A model generated the notes under the pieces. It was given only the letters and a program-made list of their open reading frames with translations, had not been told where the DNA came from and did no database searches. Source: Lunularia cruciata (Eukaryota > Streptophyta > Marchantiopsida > Lunulariales > Lunulariaceae). From it: a stretch of DNA of 64,000 nt. Each line of letters begins with the position of its first letter. Position 1 is the first letter of the stretch. Below are positions 33,752-44,640 of this stretch, in pieces. Made by a program: the position numbers and the translations under genes. The stretch is taken from contig OX419756.1 of the NCBI GenBank assembly GCA_948567375.1, positions 23,166,552 through 23,230,551 of the forward strand, written 5' to 3'.

Positions 33752-34460
33752 TGTGAGCCGGCCTGTCTCTCACTCAGGATGAACCTCTGATGGCTATTAT
33801 GGTAGCGCACCATGGACTAAGAAGGCAAGGAACCCAAACTCCATCATACTCCTCCAAGGATAACACTCCAAGACTCAAGACATTGCTTACTAGAGAACTC
33901 AATGAGAGAGAGATAGTTGCAAATGAAAGGATGATGAGTACCTCCTCACCCCTTGTTTATATACTTGTGAAATAGTTACGGACCAAAGTTACTAATTACC
34001 GTAGTAACTCAAGTTACTAGACTAAAAGTCAAGTAAAGTCAAAAAGTAGAAAGGAATATCCACTCACATGGGCATATTCCCCTAAACATGTGGTCTTATC
34101 TTGACCCAACCACTAAGTCAAGGATTCCTTCACATGGGCTATCCTTGGACTAAAGAAGAATCCAAAACAAAAAGGCTTGCGGGCCCAAGAGTTCTCAACT
34201 CTTTCCTCAAAGCCAAACACATAGGAATAATACCAATTCAACACACTAAAGTCCAAAATAGTGGTGCTCATCTTTTCTCCTTCCTCTAAAGTAAGGTCCT
34301 CTCTTTCTTAGCTATGACTAACTTTAGCTAACCATGACTAATATAGAACCATCCTTTATGTCTATATAAATAATATCTCTTAAGTACTTGAAATACCAAG
34401 CTAAATATCACAATACCACACACATGCACAAATGGGTGTTACATTTACCCCCGGACTAAG
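33752..34460 (-). repeat. C1 3' LTR (33752-34443) and polypurine tract (34444-34460)
   Basis: 692 bp on the plus strand from TGTGAGCCGGCC to GGGTGTTACA. The adjoining minus-strand CTTAGTCCGGGGGTAAA is the polypurine tract that primes second-strand DNA. A TATA-like tatataaataata lies near 34365. Confidence 0.9.
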
Positions 34461-35603
34461 TTTTCACTTTTCCTCAAAGTGAAGGTCTCTCTACCTTCTA
34501 TGGTACATCTTCAACTTATCATGGTTAATCCTACCAAAGTGTCTTCCTCCCAACTCCTTGAGATCATAAGTGTAATTGCCCCACACCTTCTCCACTATGA
34601 AAGGTCCAAAGTACTTAGGCAAAAACTTCTTTTGCACTCTCTTGAATCGAATGGAATCAAACAACATTACCCAATCACCTTCTTTGAAAAGCTACACCTT
34701 CTTCTTGCCTTGCCTCTTGTCATAGCTCTCCTTTTGTTTCCTTTGGGCTTGCTCCACTCGAACTATAGCAATTGCTCTTGCCTCTTCCAACTCCATGAGT
34801 TGTTCCTTCCTTGACTTCTCTGCATCACCTCCTTGTGCTTTCTTCAATCTCCTATGAATGCTTTGGAAGGCAGGAAGATCAAAGTGAATAGGTAAGGTAG
34901 ACTCAATACCATACACCAATTGAAATGGAGAATATCCGGTGGAAGTCTTCATGGTTGTCCTATACTCCCACAAAATTGCATGAATCCTCTTGTCCCAATG
35001 ATGTTTAGCCCCCTCCATTTCTGCATCTTTGGCCAACATCATGCACAAGGTCTGATTGGTTCTCTCTGCCAAGCCATTGGAATTTGGCTTATAGGATGTA
35101 GTTACTCTATGTGTGATAGAGAAATGTCGTAGCATGGCTGTAGTAATGCTTCCTGTAAACTCTCCTCCTCTATTAGAAACCAACTCCAAAGGGCATCCAA
35201 ACCTAGTGATAATGCGTTCATAAAGAAATCTACCCACTTCATCTTCATTCTTGTCCCTCAATGGTCTAGCCTCAACCCACTTGGTAAGGTAATCAATACC
35301 TACCACAATGTACCGATTGTTCCTTGGGGTTCTATTGAGAGGACCTACAAAATCAATTCCCCACTTCTCAAAAGGTCCTAGTAATGGAATTGATCTAAGT
35401 GGTGGAATGGATGTAGACTTTCTAGCAAAAGCTTGACAAACATGACAAGTTTTGCAATAATCAAGACAATCCTTGAAAATCCCTCTCCAATGGTAACCTG
35501 CATCTAGAATCTTGAAAGCAGTCACCTTTCCTGCAAAGTGTCCTCCACATACTAAACCTTCATGAAACTCCTTTATGAGTAGGATAGACTCTTCCTTACC
35601 CAC
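34461..35603 (-). pseudogene. C1 integrase
   Basis: Open for 304 codons (34692-35603) and readable past a stop to about 34470. The zinc domain is HEGLVCGGHF plus CKTCHVCQAF. The core has KWGIDFVGPL (first Asp), VSNRGGEFTG, where the second catalytic Asp is Asn (C2 keeps Asp), and SNGLAERTNQTL (Glu). A terminal domain (GDWVMLFDS..FGPFIVEKVWG) follows, with no chromodomain. A TGA at 35610-35612 separates it from RNase H and is shared by C2. The Asn change would abolish strand transfer. Confidence 0.85.
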
Positions 35604-35609
35604 TGCTCT

Positions 35610-37691
35610 TCAAAGTAGACCATCTGCTCCTTGGTGAAAAAGAATATCCTCCACTATTGTGTAAGGTCTAGATCTTGCTGCAAGGGCCTTCCTCTCCCTA
35701 GCATGCATCCCTTCTGGATAGTAACCTCTTGTCACAAAGTCCACAATCTCCTTGTATTCCATCGGAACCCCTTGAGTGACTGAGATTGATATGAGCTCCT
35801 CATCTGGGGAGGAATCATCCACTGGCTCATCTCCATCATGATCATAGGCTCTAGATAACAAATCAGCATTTGCATGTTTCTTTCCTGGCCTATCCTCAAT
35901 GGTGTAGTCATACTCAGACAAGAGTATCATCCATCTTGCTAGTCTCCCTTCAACATTAGGTTTGTTGAAGATGTACTTCAAAGCCTTGTGATCCGTGACA
36001 ATGGTGGCCTTCCCTCCAATCAAGTAGTGTCTAAACTTCTTGAGACCAAAGATCACTGCCAACCCTTCTCTCTCCGTGACAGAGTAGTTCTTCTCTGCTG
36101 AAACCATCTGCCTACTAGCATAAGCTATTGGATGATCATGCCCATCTTGGTCTAATTGACTAAGAGTGCATCCTATAGCTACATTAGAAGCATTAGTGTA
36201 TAGGATGAAAGGCTTACGCCTATCAGGTTTAGCAAGAATTGGAGCTAGAACAAGGGATTGCTTGAGCTCCTCAAAAGCTTTGAGAGCCTCCTTGTCTTCC
36301 AAAATCACCATGTAATCTTCACCCTTCTTCATGTAGATGGTCAATGCATAAGCCTTGTTGGAAAATGAGAAGATGAACCTCCTATAGTACCCAACCATCC
36401 CCAAGAATTGGTGTAACTTTGTAAAGCTTGAAGGGAATGGAAGGTCTGAGATTTTCCTCACCTTCTCAGGATCAACAACTATTCCGTCCTTGGAGATGAT
36501 GTGCCCCAAAAGTAGACCTTCTTCACATCCAAAAATGCACTTCTCTAGGTTGAGTGATGCATTTGCCTCATCCAAGCGTTGCAAGACTTTGATTAGGTGC
36601 TCAAAGTGCTCCTCCTTGCTCCCATACACACAAAAGTCATCAATGAAGTCTCTCACAAATTTCCCAATGAAAGGTTCAAATACCTTGTTCATGAATTGTT
36701 GGAATGTGGCTGGAGCATTGCAAAGCCCAAAAGGCATGACCTTGAAAGCGTAAGTTCCCCAAGGTGTGGTGAATGTAGTGAGTTGTTGATGCTCTAGTGC
36801 AATCTTGATTTGATTATATCCACTATAACCATCTCCAAAACTGTACCTCTCATGACCTTCAACCTCCTCCAAGATCTCATCAATGAATGGCAATGGGTAG
36901 TAGTCCTTCTTGGTAACAGCATTGAGCTTCTTGTAATCCACATATACCCAAAGCTTGCCATTCTTTTTCTTCACAATGACAATTGGAGACACCCATTCTG
37001 AATTTTCTACCTCAAAGATAAATCCAGCCTCCTTGAGCTTATCAATCTCCTCCTTCACAACCAAAGATATTGGTGGGCTAATGCGACGTTGCTTTTGGCG
37101 GATTGGTCTTGCATGTGACTCCACCTCTATCTTGTGCTCCTCCAAGGTGACCTCCTTCAAATCCTTGTAACTAAAAGCAAACACATGGATGAACTTGTGG
37201 AAAATCTCCTCAAATCTCACCTTCTCTTCCTTGGTAACATTTGGGCCATACTTGAGGGTAGCTAACCTTCTCTCTACCTCTTCAAGTGTCAATGGTGATT
37301 TGTCAGGGTCCTTCAAAACCTCTGGCTTAGGTGCAAAATCCATAGCACACAAGGGATACACATCTGAATCAGATTTAGATTCATCCTCCTCCGTGGAAGT
37401 CTCCTCTTCCATGCTTGTGTCCACACCTGAAGCTCCTTCTTCAGAATCTGATTCCCAATAATCAGAAGATGGTGTATCTGAATGTGAAGTGTTGGTGGTG
37501 TTAGTCACAGGAACTATGACTCTATAGTTTGATGGCCCAATCCTCAAGTAGCCTTTGTGCCATCGATCAGTTGTGCGTGCTACTCTCAACCATGGCCTCC
37601 CAAGAAGTAAGTCATAGCTTGAATCCTTCAAGACTTGGAAAGTCATGAGATTTTGAACTCCCATAACTGAAACTACCACTTTATCCATCAC
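35610..37691 (-). CDS. C1 protease end, RT and RNase H (693-codon open frame)
   Basis: Longest intact frame in the window. It opens with the C-terminal strands of the protease (DSSYDLLLGRPWLRVA), then an acidic linker, the pre-RT segment (KFIHVFAFSYKDLKE), RT (ENSEWVSPIVIVKKKNGKLW, YSFGDGYSGYNQIKI, MPFGLCNAPATFQQFMN, catalytic RDFIDDFCVYG) and RNase H (LYTNASNVAIGCTLSQ, TEREGLAVIFGLKKF, IVTDHKALKYI). The first RNase H Asp is Asn (TNAS; C2 has TDAS). The frame begins after an in-frame TGA (37701-37703) shared with C2, so it has no good start codon of its own. The RT itself looks intact. Confidence 0.9.
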   Translation of the reverse strand: MMDKVVVSVMGVQNLMTFQVLKDSSYDLLLGRPWLRVARTTDRWHKGYLRIGPSNYRVIVPVTNTTNTSHSDTPSSDYWESDSEEGASGVDTSMEEETSTEEDESKSDSDVYPLCAMDFAPKPEVLKDPDKSPLTLEEVERRLATLKYGPNVTKEEKVRFEEIFHKFIHVFAFSYKDLKEVTLEEHKIEVESHARPIRQKQRRISPPISLVVKEEIDKLKEAGFIFEVENSEWVSPIVIVKKKNGKLWVYVDYKKLNAVTKKDYYPLPFIDEILEEVEGHERYSFGDGYSGYNQIKIALEHQQLTTFTTPWGTYAFKVMPFGLCNAPATFQQFMNKVFEPFIGKFVRDFIDDFCVYGSKEEHFEHLIKVLQRLDEANASLNLEKCIFGCEEGLLLGHIISKDGIVVDPEKVRKISDLPFPSSFTKLHQFLGMVGYYRRFIFSFSNKAYALTIYMKKGEDYMVILEDKEALKAFEELKQSLVLAPILAKPDRRKPFILYTNASNVAIGCTLSQLDQDGHDHPIAYASRQMVSAEKNYSVTEREGLAVIFGLKKFRHYLIGGKATIVTDHKALKYIFNKPNVEGRLARWMILLSEYDYTIEDRPGKKHANADLLSRAYDHDGDEPVDDSSPDEELISISVTQGVPMEYKEIVDFVTRGYYPEGMHARERKALAARSRPYTIVEDILFHQGADGLL

Positions 37692-37700
37692 CCGTACTCG

Positions 37701-39315
37701 TCAAACGTGTTGCTTGTTTGCCATGCTCACCACAAATGTTGAAGGTCTTGAGGGTATCATACCCAACTTCTTCATCAACCTTTCTGACATGGCATTCACT
37801 GCTAATCCCCCATCAACCAATGCATCCTTGATGTTGTGACCATTCACTCTCACATCAATCTTGGAGGCATATTCACAAGCTTCCCATGGTGGTGGCTTGG
37901 CATCCACCACCCCCGTTGATACCGGAAATTTGCCTTCTTCTTCCTCTTGCTCCTTGTAGAATTCAAACCACCTCTAAGCTCCTTTCTCAAGGTAGGGTTC
38001 AAAGCAATTAATTGGCCCACTATGATGTTAGCCTTGTGAATACCAACATCCTCCAACACATTGTAGTTCCATTGTTGCTTTGAGATCAAGAAGTCCTCCA
38101 TCCCCAACTTCTTCCTTGGAGTCTTTGTTGTTGATGGTGTTGAGATGCGAGTGCTCCTAGTAGACATAGGAGTATCCTTGCTTGAAGTAAATCCTTGAGA
38201 AGAGTGGACATCCTTTGCAAAACGAGCTCTCTTCTTCTCTTGTGCCAAAAGCTCCAAATTAAGACCCTTGGAGTTTGAGCACTCTCCCTTCTCATACTTG
38301 CTCTCAACCACATCTACAAATGCTATCCCCTTACCTTTGTTGGGATTAGGAGCCACTTGGGTTTCACTACCTCACTCTTTCCCTGTATTGGCTCCTCATA
38401 ACCCCTTCCTCCATGGTAAGTGGAATTTGGGCAATTCCTTTGGATATGGCCTCTTCCTCCACAACCAAAACAATTTCTATCATTGAAATTGTTGGCTGGT
38501 TGGCCTCCTCTCTATGGATAGTTTCCATAACTCCTAGACCCTCTCCCTACATTCTGATCCACCTCTCTCTTCTCCCATAGTTGCACTACATTGATCTTGA
38601 GATCCGCAAGTTGTTCTGTGATGGTTTGGAGTGGATCTTTTGGTGGAGGTGCAAGAACTGGAGCAACTACTACTTGTGGTGCAACCCTTGTCACCAAAGT
38701 ATCAGAGGTTCCACCATACTTGTAACCTTGAGGAGGATGCACAACCTCTTTCACCACCAAATCACTCTCATCTCCTTCCAAACTCTCCTCCATACAAATT
38801 GCAATCTTGATAGCTTCAACCTTGGAAGAAGGTTTCTCATATCTCACCTTGCTTCTAATTTGTGGTCTCAACCCTCCCACAAAATTCTTGGTAAGCATGG
38901 CCCCTATGCCAATCATTGTAGTCTCCACATCATCCCCACCTTTCCTCAACACTATGCAAAATCTGGACTCTAACTTTTCCACTCTTTCCACATAGACTCT
39001 CACTTTCTCTCCATCTCCTTGCTTGAAAAATGTAACCTCACTCATCAATCTCTCATAACTCTCATCAGAAAGAAAGTTTTCAATGAGTGCTGAAGTCAAA
39101 GTTTCCCAAGACTCTTCTTCCCCATCTCTCCTCTCTCTCTTTTGGTATTCTAACTCATACCATGTAAGTGCTGCATCCTCAAAGAAATCTGGTAATAATG
39201 AGGCCCACTCATTCTTCCTCCTCTCATTGTTTCCTATGCAAGCTCTCTTGAAGTCTCTCACAAAGGCCTCCACAAGTTCTCCATCCTTGCCAAAGAAAAC
39301 CGGAAGTTTTCCTAT
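37701..39315 (-). pseudogene. C1 gag and protease N-terminus
   Basis: Gag is retrotransposon-type (KRACIGNNERRKNEWASLL, EDAALTWYELEYQKRERRDG, IGAMLTKNFVGGLRPQI). The start codon, ATG in C2 (62967), is ATA here (39313-39315). Frame changes near 38400 disrupt the zinc knuckle that C2 keeps. The protease begins DVRVNGHNIKDALVDGG, with Asp-Gly-Gly at the active site, and the frame ends with TGA inside the protease. The damage is mostly consistent with C-to-T changes on one strand or the other. Confidence 0.8.
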
Positions 39316-39549
39316 CTTAACCCCTCACTATCTTTCTTTTCTCTCAATTTTTTTTTTCTATTTTCTTTTCTCTCACTCTATTACTAATAGAGTATATACA
39401 TGACTAACACCATCTGAGAATAGTCCACTCTAGGAACACAAAAGGTTCAGGTTGCTCCAAGATTTCTATAGCAACATCAAATCCTAGAGTGCATATTAAT
39501 CTAACTCTCATGGATAGTTTATCCATAAGTTGAAAGATTATCTCCATCA
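39316..39549. other. C1 spacer between gag and the upstream ORF
   Basis: CT-rich on the plus strand (purine-rich on the element strand), with tctctcactctattactaat near 39370. No ORF. C2 has the corresponding spacer at 62968-63190 with a 13-20 bp deletion. Confidence 0.5.
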
Positions 39550-40023
39550 CTAATCTTGAGAACTAGTTGATGAAGGTGGTAGTATTTCTGTAACTGTACT
39601 AAGACTCTCTCCAAGATCCTTCACCAAAGTCTCCAAAACTGATTTTACTCCACTACACTCATGTCCTTTTGGAAGTCCTTCCACTCCACAAACCTCACAT
39701 AACTCCTTGGTCTTAGATCTTCTCCCTCCTAATCTTGGTGAAAAAGGTCCAACATGCAAACCCAAGTCAAGTAAGCCTCTCCTTTCCCTCAATCTCTTGC
39801 TCTCAAAGGTCAATGGACATGAACTTGCCTTATGTCTCTTCTCTCTACATAGAAAGCACTTAGACTCACTCTTTCCTCCAAGTGGTGTAGGTTTTTGAAT
39901 CCTCTCAACACTCTCTTCAAATTCTATTGTAAACTCTCTTTTCCTCAAATCCACCCCTACAATCACCTAAAACCCTTGGGGAACCTTGCATAATCTCAAT
40001 TTCCATGCTTGATGACCCTCCAT
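39550..40023 (-). pseudogene. C1 extra ORF upstream of gag (zinc-knuckle protein)
   Basis: Matches the intact 157-codon C2 ORF at 63191-63664. In C1 it reads REFTIEFEESVERIQKPTPL, the knuckle CFLCREKRHKASSC (one Gly replaced), a basic RERRGLLDLGLHVGPF stretch, a second cluster CEVCGVEGLPKGHEC and a C-terminal helix. A TAG at about 39967 separates it from its ATG at 40021. Tat-lineage elements such as Ogre have an extra ORF before gag; this may be its counterpart. Function unknown, but the two Cys/His clusters suggest RNA or DNA binding. Confidence 0.6.
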
Positions 40024-40669
40024 GTTCCCAAGATGAATCTAAACACTCAAACAAGCTTTTTGTTGATCTCAAACTCCTCATGCATGAGATCTCCACTCTG
40101 CAGAATTGACCCTTTCTCACAATGTCACTCAAATCTCCCAACAGTATGTCACAGTCCTCTGAAATTTTTTACACTTAATCACAACTCTAGGGCGTCCATC
40201 CCTGCAAAATTTTAGATCTTTTCATCAAGCCATTTGGCCTAGATACCTTTCTATTCAGCACCCATATTTCAGATTTGGTTTGAAAACCACCCCCTTCACT
40301 TCAAAAACTCATTTCTCCTTGCACAAAAACGATCTCTCTCTAATTTTTGTAGCATCAGGTAGGATACAATGCATTGAAAGTTCTTAGAAATGTTCAGGAG
40401 AATTCACTGAAAATTGAAGAAATGGCAGACTTTGTACAATTTTCCAGAGAGCATGTAGTTGCGGGAGCACTTTACCCTATCAACTTTCAAAACTTCTAGC
40501 CCAGTGCGCATAGAAGCTCTCACAATAATTTCAAGTGTGATAACTAAAAGATAACCCAAGCTATCATGTATAGAAATTTCAAGTCTAGATCTCAAACTTG
40601 AGATTTTGCCCAAAATCACCTTAATCCCCAAAATCTGCAATCCACCTCACACAATCTCTCCAATTCCTC

Positions 40670-40840
40670 TCATGTGTACAAGATGTACAAAATCACCTCA
40701 AAGACATCATAATGAACTACAGGGTATACAAATAGATCTTGGTTCTCTAACATAAGTTCAGCCCTCTCCTCTCCTAATGTTCTCTCCAAGTGAGCTCTCA
40801 TAGCCTCCTTCTGTCTAATGTAGAATTGAACGCAGAACAT
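40670..40840 (-). CDS. C1 leader ORF (56 codons)
   Basis: First ATG after the primer site; 56 codons open. Pattern: MFCVQFYIRQKEAMRAHL, then TLGEERAELML, LFVYPVVHYD and VILYILYT at the end. The same order of signatures (V-x-F/I, R, (F/L)GEE, P(V/I)V, terminal I-L-Y) appears in both leader ORFs of chromovirus A, in a different clade, at the same place. The C2 counterpart lies beyond the window. Function unknown. Confidence 0.45.
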   Translation of the reverse strand: MFCVQFYIRQKEAMRAHLERTLGEERAELMLENQDLFVYPVVHYDVFEVILYILYT

Positions 40841-40860
40841 TATCTTGCCTTCTAGAGAGG

Positions 40861-40877
40861 TCTCGGCAACGGAACCA
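40861..40877 (-). promoter_or_regulatory. C1 primer-binding site
   Basis: Minus-strand TGGTTCCGTTGCCGAGA, four bases after the LTR end. Similar to the D1 site and to the Tat/Athila type. Confidence 0.7.
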
Positions 40878-40881
40878 AAAA

Positions 40882-41064
40882 TGTGAGCCGGCCTGTCTCT
40901 CACTCAGGATGAACCTCTGATGGCTATTATGGTAGCACACCATGGACTAAGAAGGCAAGGAACCCGAACTCCATCATACTCCTCCAAGGCTAACACTCCA
41001 AGATTCAAGACATTGCTCACTAGAGAACTCAATGAGAGAGAGATAGTTGCAAATGAAAGGATGA
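40882..41064 (-). repeat. C1 5' LTR, truncated to 183 bp
   Basis: Begins (plus strand) TGTGAGCCGGCCTG and follows the C LTR until aaatgaaaggatga at 41064, then switches to D1 gag. About 509 bp are missing. Confidence 0.9.
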
Positions 41065-41700
41065 CGTGGGGGTAAGAAACTAGTGACTCTGCCAACAAAG
41101 AGTGTACATAAGGCTGATACTAAGTTGGATGCCCTAATCAAGGAGTTTTTGGATTTTAAGATCTATATGATTGGGGCTAAGAATAGAAGGAAGCCCCCAG
41201 CATTTGGCAGATTCAATGTATGGTGCACCGCATGTGGCAAGTTAGGCCATGCAAACACGGAATGCAATACTCGTAATGCATTCCCGGTGCAGCAGATTGA
41301 TTGTGTTCCAGGATGGAACCAAGAAGAGGAAGAAGAGGTGGTGTACCAAACACAAGAGGTACAGCCTCAGGCAAGCACATCGTATCAAGGTCCGAGGTAC
41401 GGACCAAGGGAGTATAAACCCAATGCTCCTCCATGAAGACCACCGATGAGCAACCAAAATTGACCTCAAAATGTTGCACTCGGGGCATGTTACAATTATG
41501 GCTCGATGGGACATTGGTCTCCAAACTGTCCGGAGCCAAGAAGGCAAATCAAGTATGTTCCCCTATGCGGAAATTGCAAAGGATCAGGTCATACGAGCAA
41601 CCAATGCCCTCACCCACCAAACCCGCAGCCGCTTGTAAAGTATGTATAGACCCCAGATGAGCGTGCAGCGCTTCAGGCAAAGGGTGACACAAAAATAAAT
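41065..41700 (+). pseudogene. D1 gag C-terminus with three zinc knuckles
   Basis: Reading plus from 41083: LDALIKEFLDFKIYMIGAKN, then knuckle 1 CTACGKLGHANTEC, a Gln/Tyr-rich linker, a second knuckle with Cys-to-Tyr (CYNYGSMGHWSPNC) and a third, CGNCKGSGHTSNQC. Three closely spaced knuckles are unusual for gypsy gag, which has one or two. A stop at 41434-41436 separates the first from the others, which stay in the same frame. Confidence 0.7.
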
Positions 41701-42749
41701 TGTATAACACTTGAGGAGGAAAGACCTCAAGAAGGGAGTCCGGCCTCAGAAGGAGAATGGCCAGACCTTGAAATTTTGAAGGTTGAGACACGCACAAGTA
41801 AGAAGAAGCGTGATCCCAAAGAGCAGGGTACGACCTTGTTGTCTTCCATAAAGCCGAAGAGACTGCGCCCAAAGGCAATCCTTTCTGCCAAGGAGCAAAA
41901 GATCCTCGCTAAAGCCAAAGCTAAAGCCTTGCAGAGAGAACTCAAGGAAGCGATACTCAGAACTCGGGAAATGAGTTTGGAGGAGGAGATGAAGACGAAG
42001 CCTCCAAGTTTTCCGGTGGACATCCAATCCAAAGTAAAGGGTCTGATCCAAGCTGAGGTGGGCCAACCCGAGGAACCTTGGGTCAAGACCACTAGCAATC
42101 TCATCACCATTCTGAAGCATCCCAAAGTCAAAATCAAACATGGAGAGACTTTGAATCCAAAGCCAAAGGCAAAGATGGTCAAATTGGGAGGAGTACCCCA
42201 ATACGACATTGAAGCAGATTTGGTAGCCACAAATGCCAACATCACATTTAAGCAATTGTGGGAAGACAACAAGCTGTACAAGAGGCAGTTGAATTTAGCC
42301 CTCAAGAAAGTAAGGTCGATGTCAAAGAAAGACCTACCCACTATATATCATATTGAGCAAGAAGATCTGGGATCTTCCAAGGTCAACGCAGAGATTGTAG
42401 GGTGCATGATCATTGATACCCATTGATTTGGGGTTGGGTATGAATGTCATGACCAAAGATATTGCAAATTGACTAGGGTATCATACGTTTGAGCCAACAT
42501 CCCAAGTCTTGAAATTTGCAGACCAAACCAGGAGAAGGCCTTGGACATGCTGTTAAACATTACTACGATCATTGGAGGGGTGTCCTTCAAGTTAAACTAC
42601 ATTTTGTTGCAACCAATGACCAAGACTGGTTACCTTCTGTTGATCGGAAGACACTAGTTGTACAGTTCCCAAGTTGTGGTGGATTGGCACCAATAGAAGC
42701 TACAGTTCAAGGACATTTTGTCCAAAGACCATAAGCTGGTGACTGCGAG
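41701..42749 (+). pseudogene. D1 linker and protease remnant
   Basis: The frame at 41776-42426 is Lys/Glu-rich (TSKKKRDPKEQGTTLLSS, SAKEQKILAKAKAKALQREL) and probably forms a basic linker or helix. After it come VGCMIIDTH and, across several stops, FKLNYILLQPMTKTGYLLLI, corresponding to the end of the protease (..TGYPILIGRPWLY type). The active-site Asp cannot be seen, so it is lost or mutated. Confidence 0.55.
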
Positions 42750-44640
42750 TTGGACAAAGGTTCCCATCTCGAGGAAACTAGTTTGTCAGAAGATGAGGAT
42801 GAATCCAAAGACTTATTGGCTTTGTCCTCAGACAAATCCAAAGATGAAGTCCATATCAATTACTTGGAATGCTACGAGATGGATGTCAAAGACAAAGATC
42901 CATATGACCTCGCCTCATGTGAACCTAACTTGGAGGAAGGGGGTTTGATAGTAGCTCGCCTTGGGTTAAGCCGAGTAAGCCACGTTGAAGGAGTCATCAA
43001 CCCCAATGACTGTCAAGATGTTGTCTTGTCTGAAAAGAAAATTTTAAAAATTTCAAAGACAGTCACTTCGGAGGAGTTGGCAAGATACACTGCCCTGTAT
43101 ATAGAATTCCAGGATGTATATTCTTGGTCTATCAATCAAATGCCGGGTATTCCACAAGAATTTGGAGAACACCGGATTGATCTAGTTGAAGGTATGGTTC
43201 CGGTTTGGCAGAGACAATACCGTCTGAACCCAAAGTACTCCCTTTTGGTGAAAGATGAAATCGACAAGTACTTAGGAGCCAAAATCATCTTCCCTGTTTT
43301 AAGTAGTGAGTGGGTCTCTCCCATGGTCATTGTACCAAAGAAGAAAACAGGGAAGATCTGAGTGTGCCAAGACTTCCGCAAATTGAATGCAGTCACAAGG
43401 AAGAATTATCATCCCTTGCTTTTTACTGATACCATTTTGTCACCCTTGATATAGTTTTCTCAATGGATTTTTAGGATACAATCAAGTATCCATCCAAGAA
43501 GAGGTCAAGGATAAAACTACATTCACAACTGATTAGGGCACTTTTGCTTACAATCAAATGCCCTTTGGGTTGTGTAATGCTCCCACTACTTTCCAGCCGA
43601 TGATGAATTCAATCTTCAATGATTTCTTGTGTAAATTTGTGGAAGTTTTCATTGATGATTTTTGTGTGTTTGGGCAAAGAGATGTACATTTGGATTACCT
43701 TCGCCAAACTTTTGAAAGGTGTCATTTTGCCAGGTTGTCATTACACCCGGAGAAATGTTTCTTTGCTATGAAGGAAGGAATTCTTTTGGGGCATCGGGTG
43801 TCAAGCCGAGGTATTGAGGTTGATGTTGAGAAGGTCAAAGTGATCTCAACTTTGGAATCCCCAAAGAACATCTGAGAGCTGAGGGCCTTCTTGGGACATG
43901 TCATATACTACAGACGCTTTGTTTTGAACTATGCAGTGCTTGCTGCACCCCTTACAAAGCTTCTTAAGAAATCCGAAGACTAAATATGGGAAGTAGATCA
44001 AGAAGAAGCTTTCCAGGTGTTGAAGAAGAAATTGGTTGAAGCACCAGTTATGAGGGCCCCAAACTGAGACGTCCCTTTTCATGCATATGTGTACACTTTG
44101 TCCATGGCAATTGGAGTTGTCTGAAGTCAGAAGGACGAGAAGAAAAAGGACTACCTGGTGTATTATGCCAACTGACAACTTTCAGTTTCTGACAAGAATT
44201 ATTCAACGACTGAAAGAGAAGCCTCAGAATGGTGTATGCCTGCAAGAAATTTTGCTACTACCAGGGATACAAGTTTGTCTTCTATGTTGACCATTACGCA
44301 TTGCAACATTTGGTCAAGAAGACAGATTTGTCCGGGAAAATTGCAAGATGGATCTTGAGTTACAAGAATTCACATATATGGTACAAGTACAGAAAGGAGC
44401 TTTTCATTCAAACACGGACTTCTTGTCCAAGTTAGAAACTCAAGACCAGGAGTGGGAAATCGACAATCGGTTCACTGATGAAGAGTTATATCAATTAACA
44501 GCAATGCAAAGTATGAGGTATGCAGCAGAATACCATTCTTTGCATACTCTCCATTGTCCTGAAGGGCTAGACTCGGAGCAGAGGGCAGTATTTCTTAGGA
44601 AAATGGGTCCGTATTAGCTAAAACACTACATTTTATTCAA
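42750..44640 (+). pseudogene. D1 RT and RNase H
   Basis: The frame at 42750-43361 is the acidic pre-RT region ending in RYTALYIEFQDVYSWSINQM, RLNPKYSLLVKDEIDKYLGA and SSEWVSPMVIVPKKKTGKI. RT then breaks and resumes at 43558: MPFGLCNAPTTFQPMMNS, VEVFIDDFCVFGQRD, EGILLGHRVSSRGIEVD. RNase H is recognisable to about 44600 (DHYALQHLVKKTD) with many stops. Same gene as D2 46943-48368, from which it differs by scattered nonsense changes. Confidence 0.8.

Larger units (their letters stand above)
33752..41064 (-). mobile_element. C1: Tat-like gypsy element, 5' LTR truncated
   Basis: Minus order: truncated 5' LTR 40882-41064, primer site, leader ORF, extra zinc-knuckle ORF, gag, protease, RT-RNase H, integrase, polypurine tract, 3' LTR 33752-34443. 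The RT box is FIDDFCVYG. The protein text matches C2 closely. Only 183 bp of the 692-bp 5' LTR remain; the rest, with part of D1 gag, is deleted at 41064. Confidence 0.9.

Noticed and set aside
36490-37461. Plus-strand frames opposite C1 pol, e.g. 37189-37461
   Set aside because: Low-complexity Ser-rich antisense of the acidic linker and RT; no independent support.
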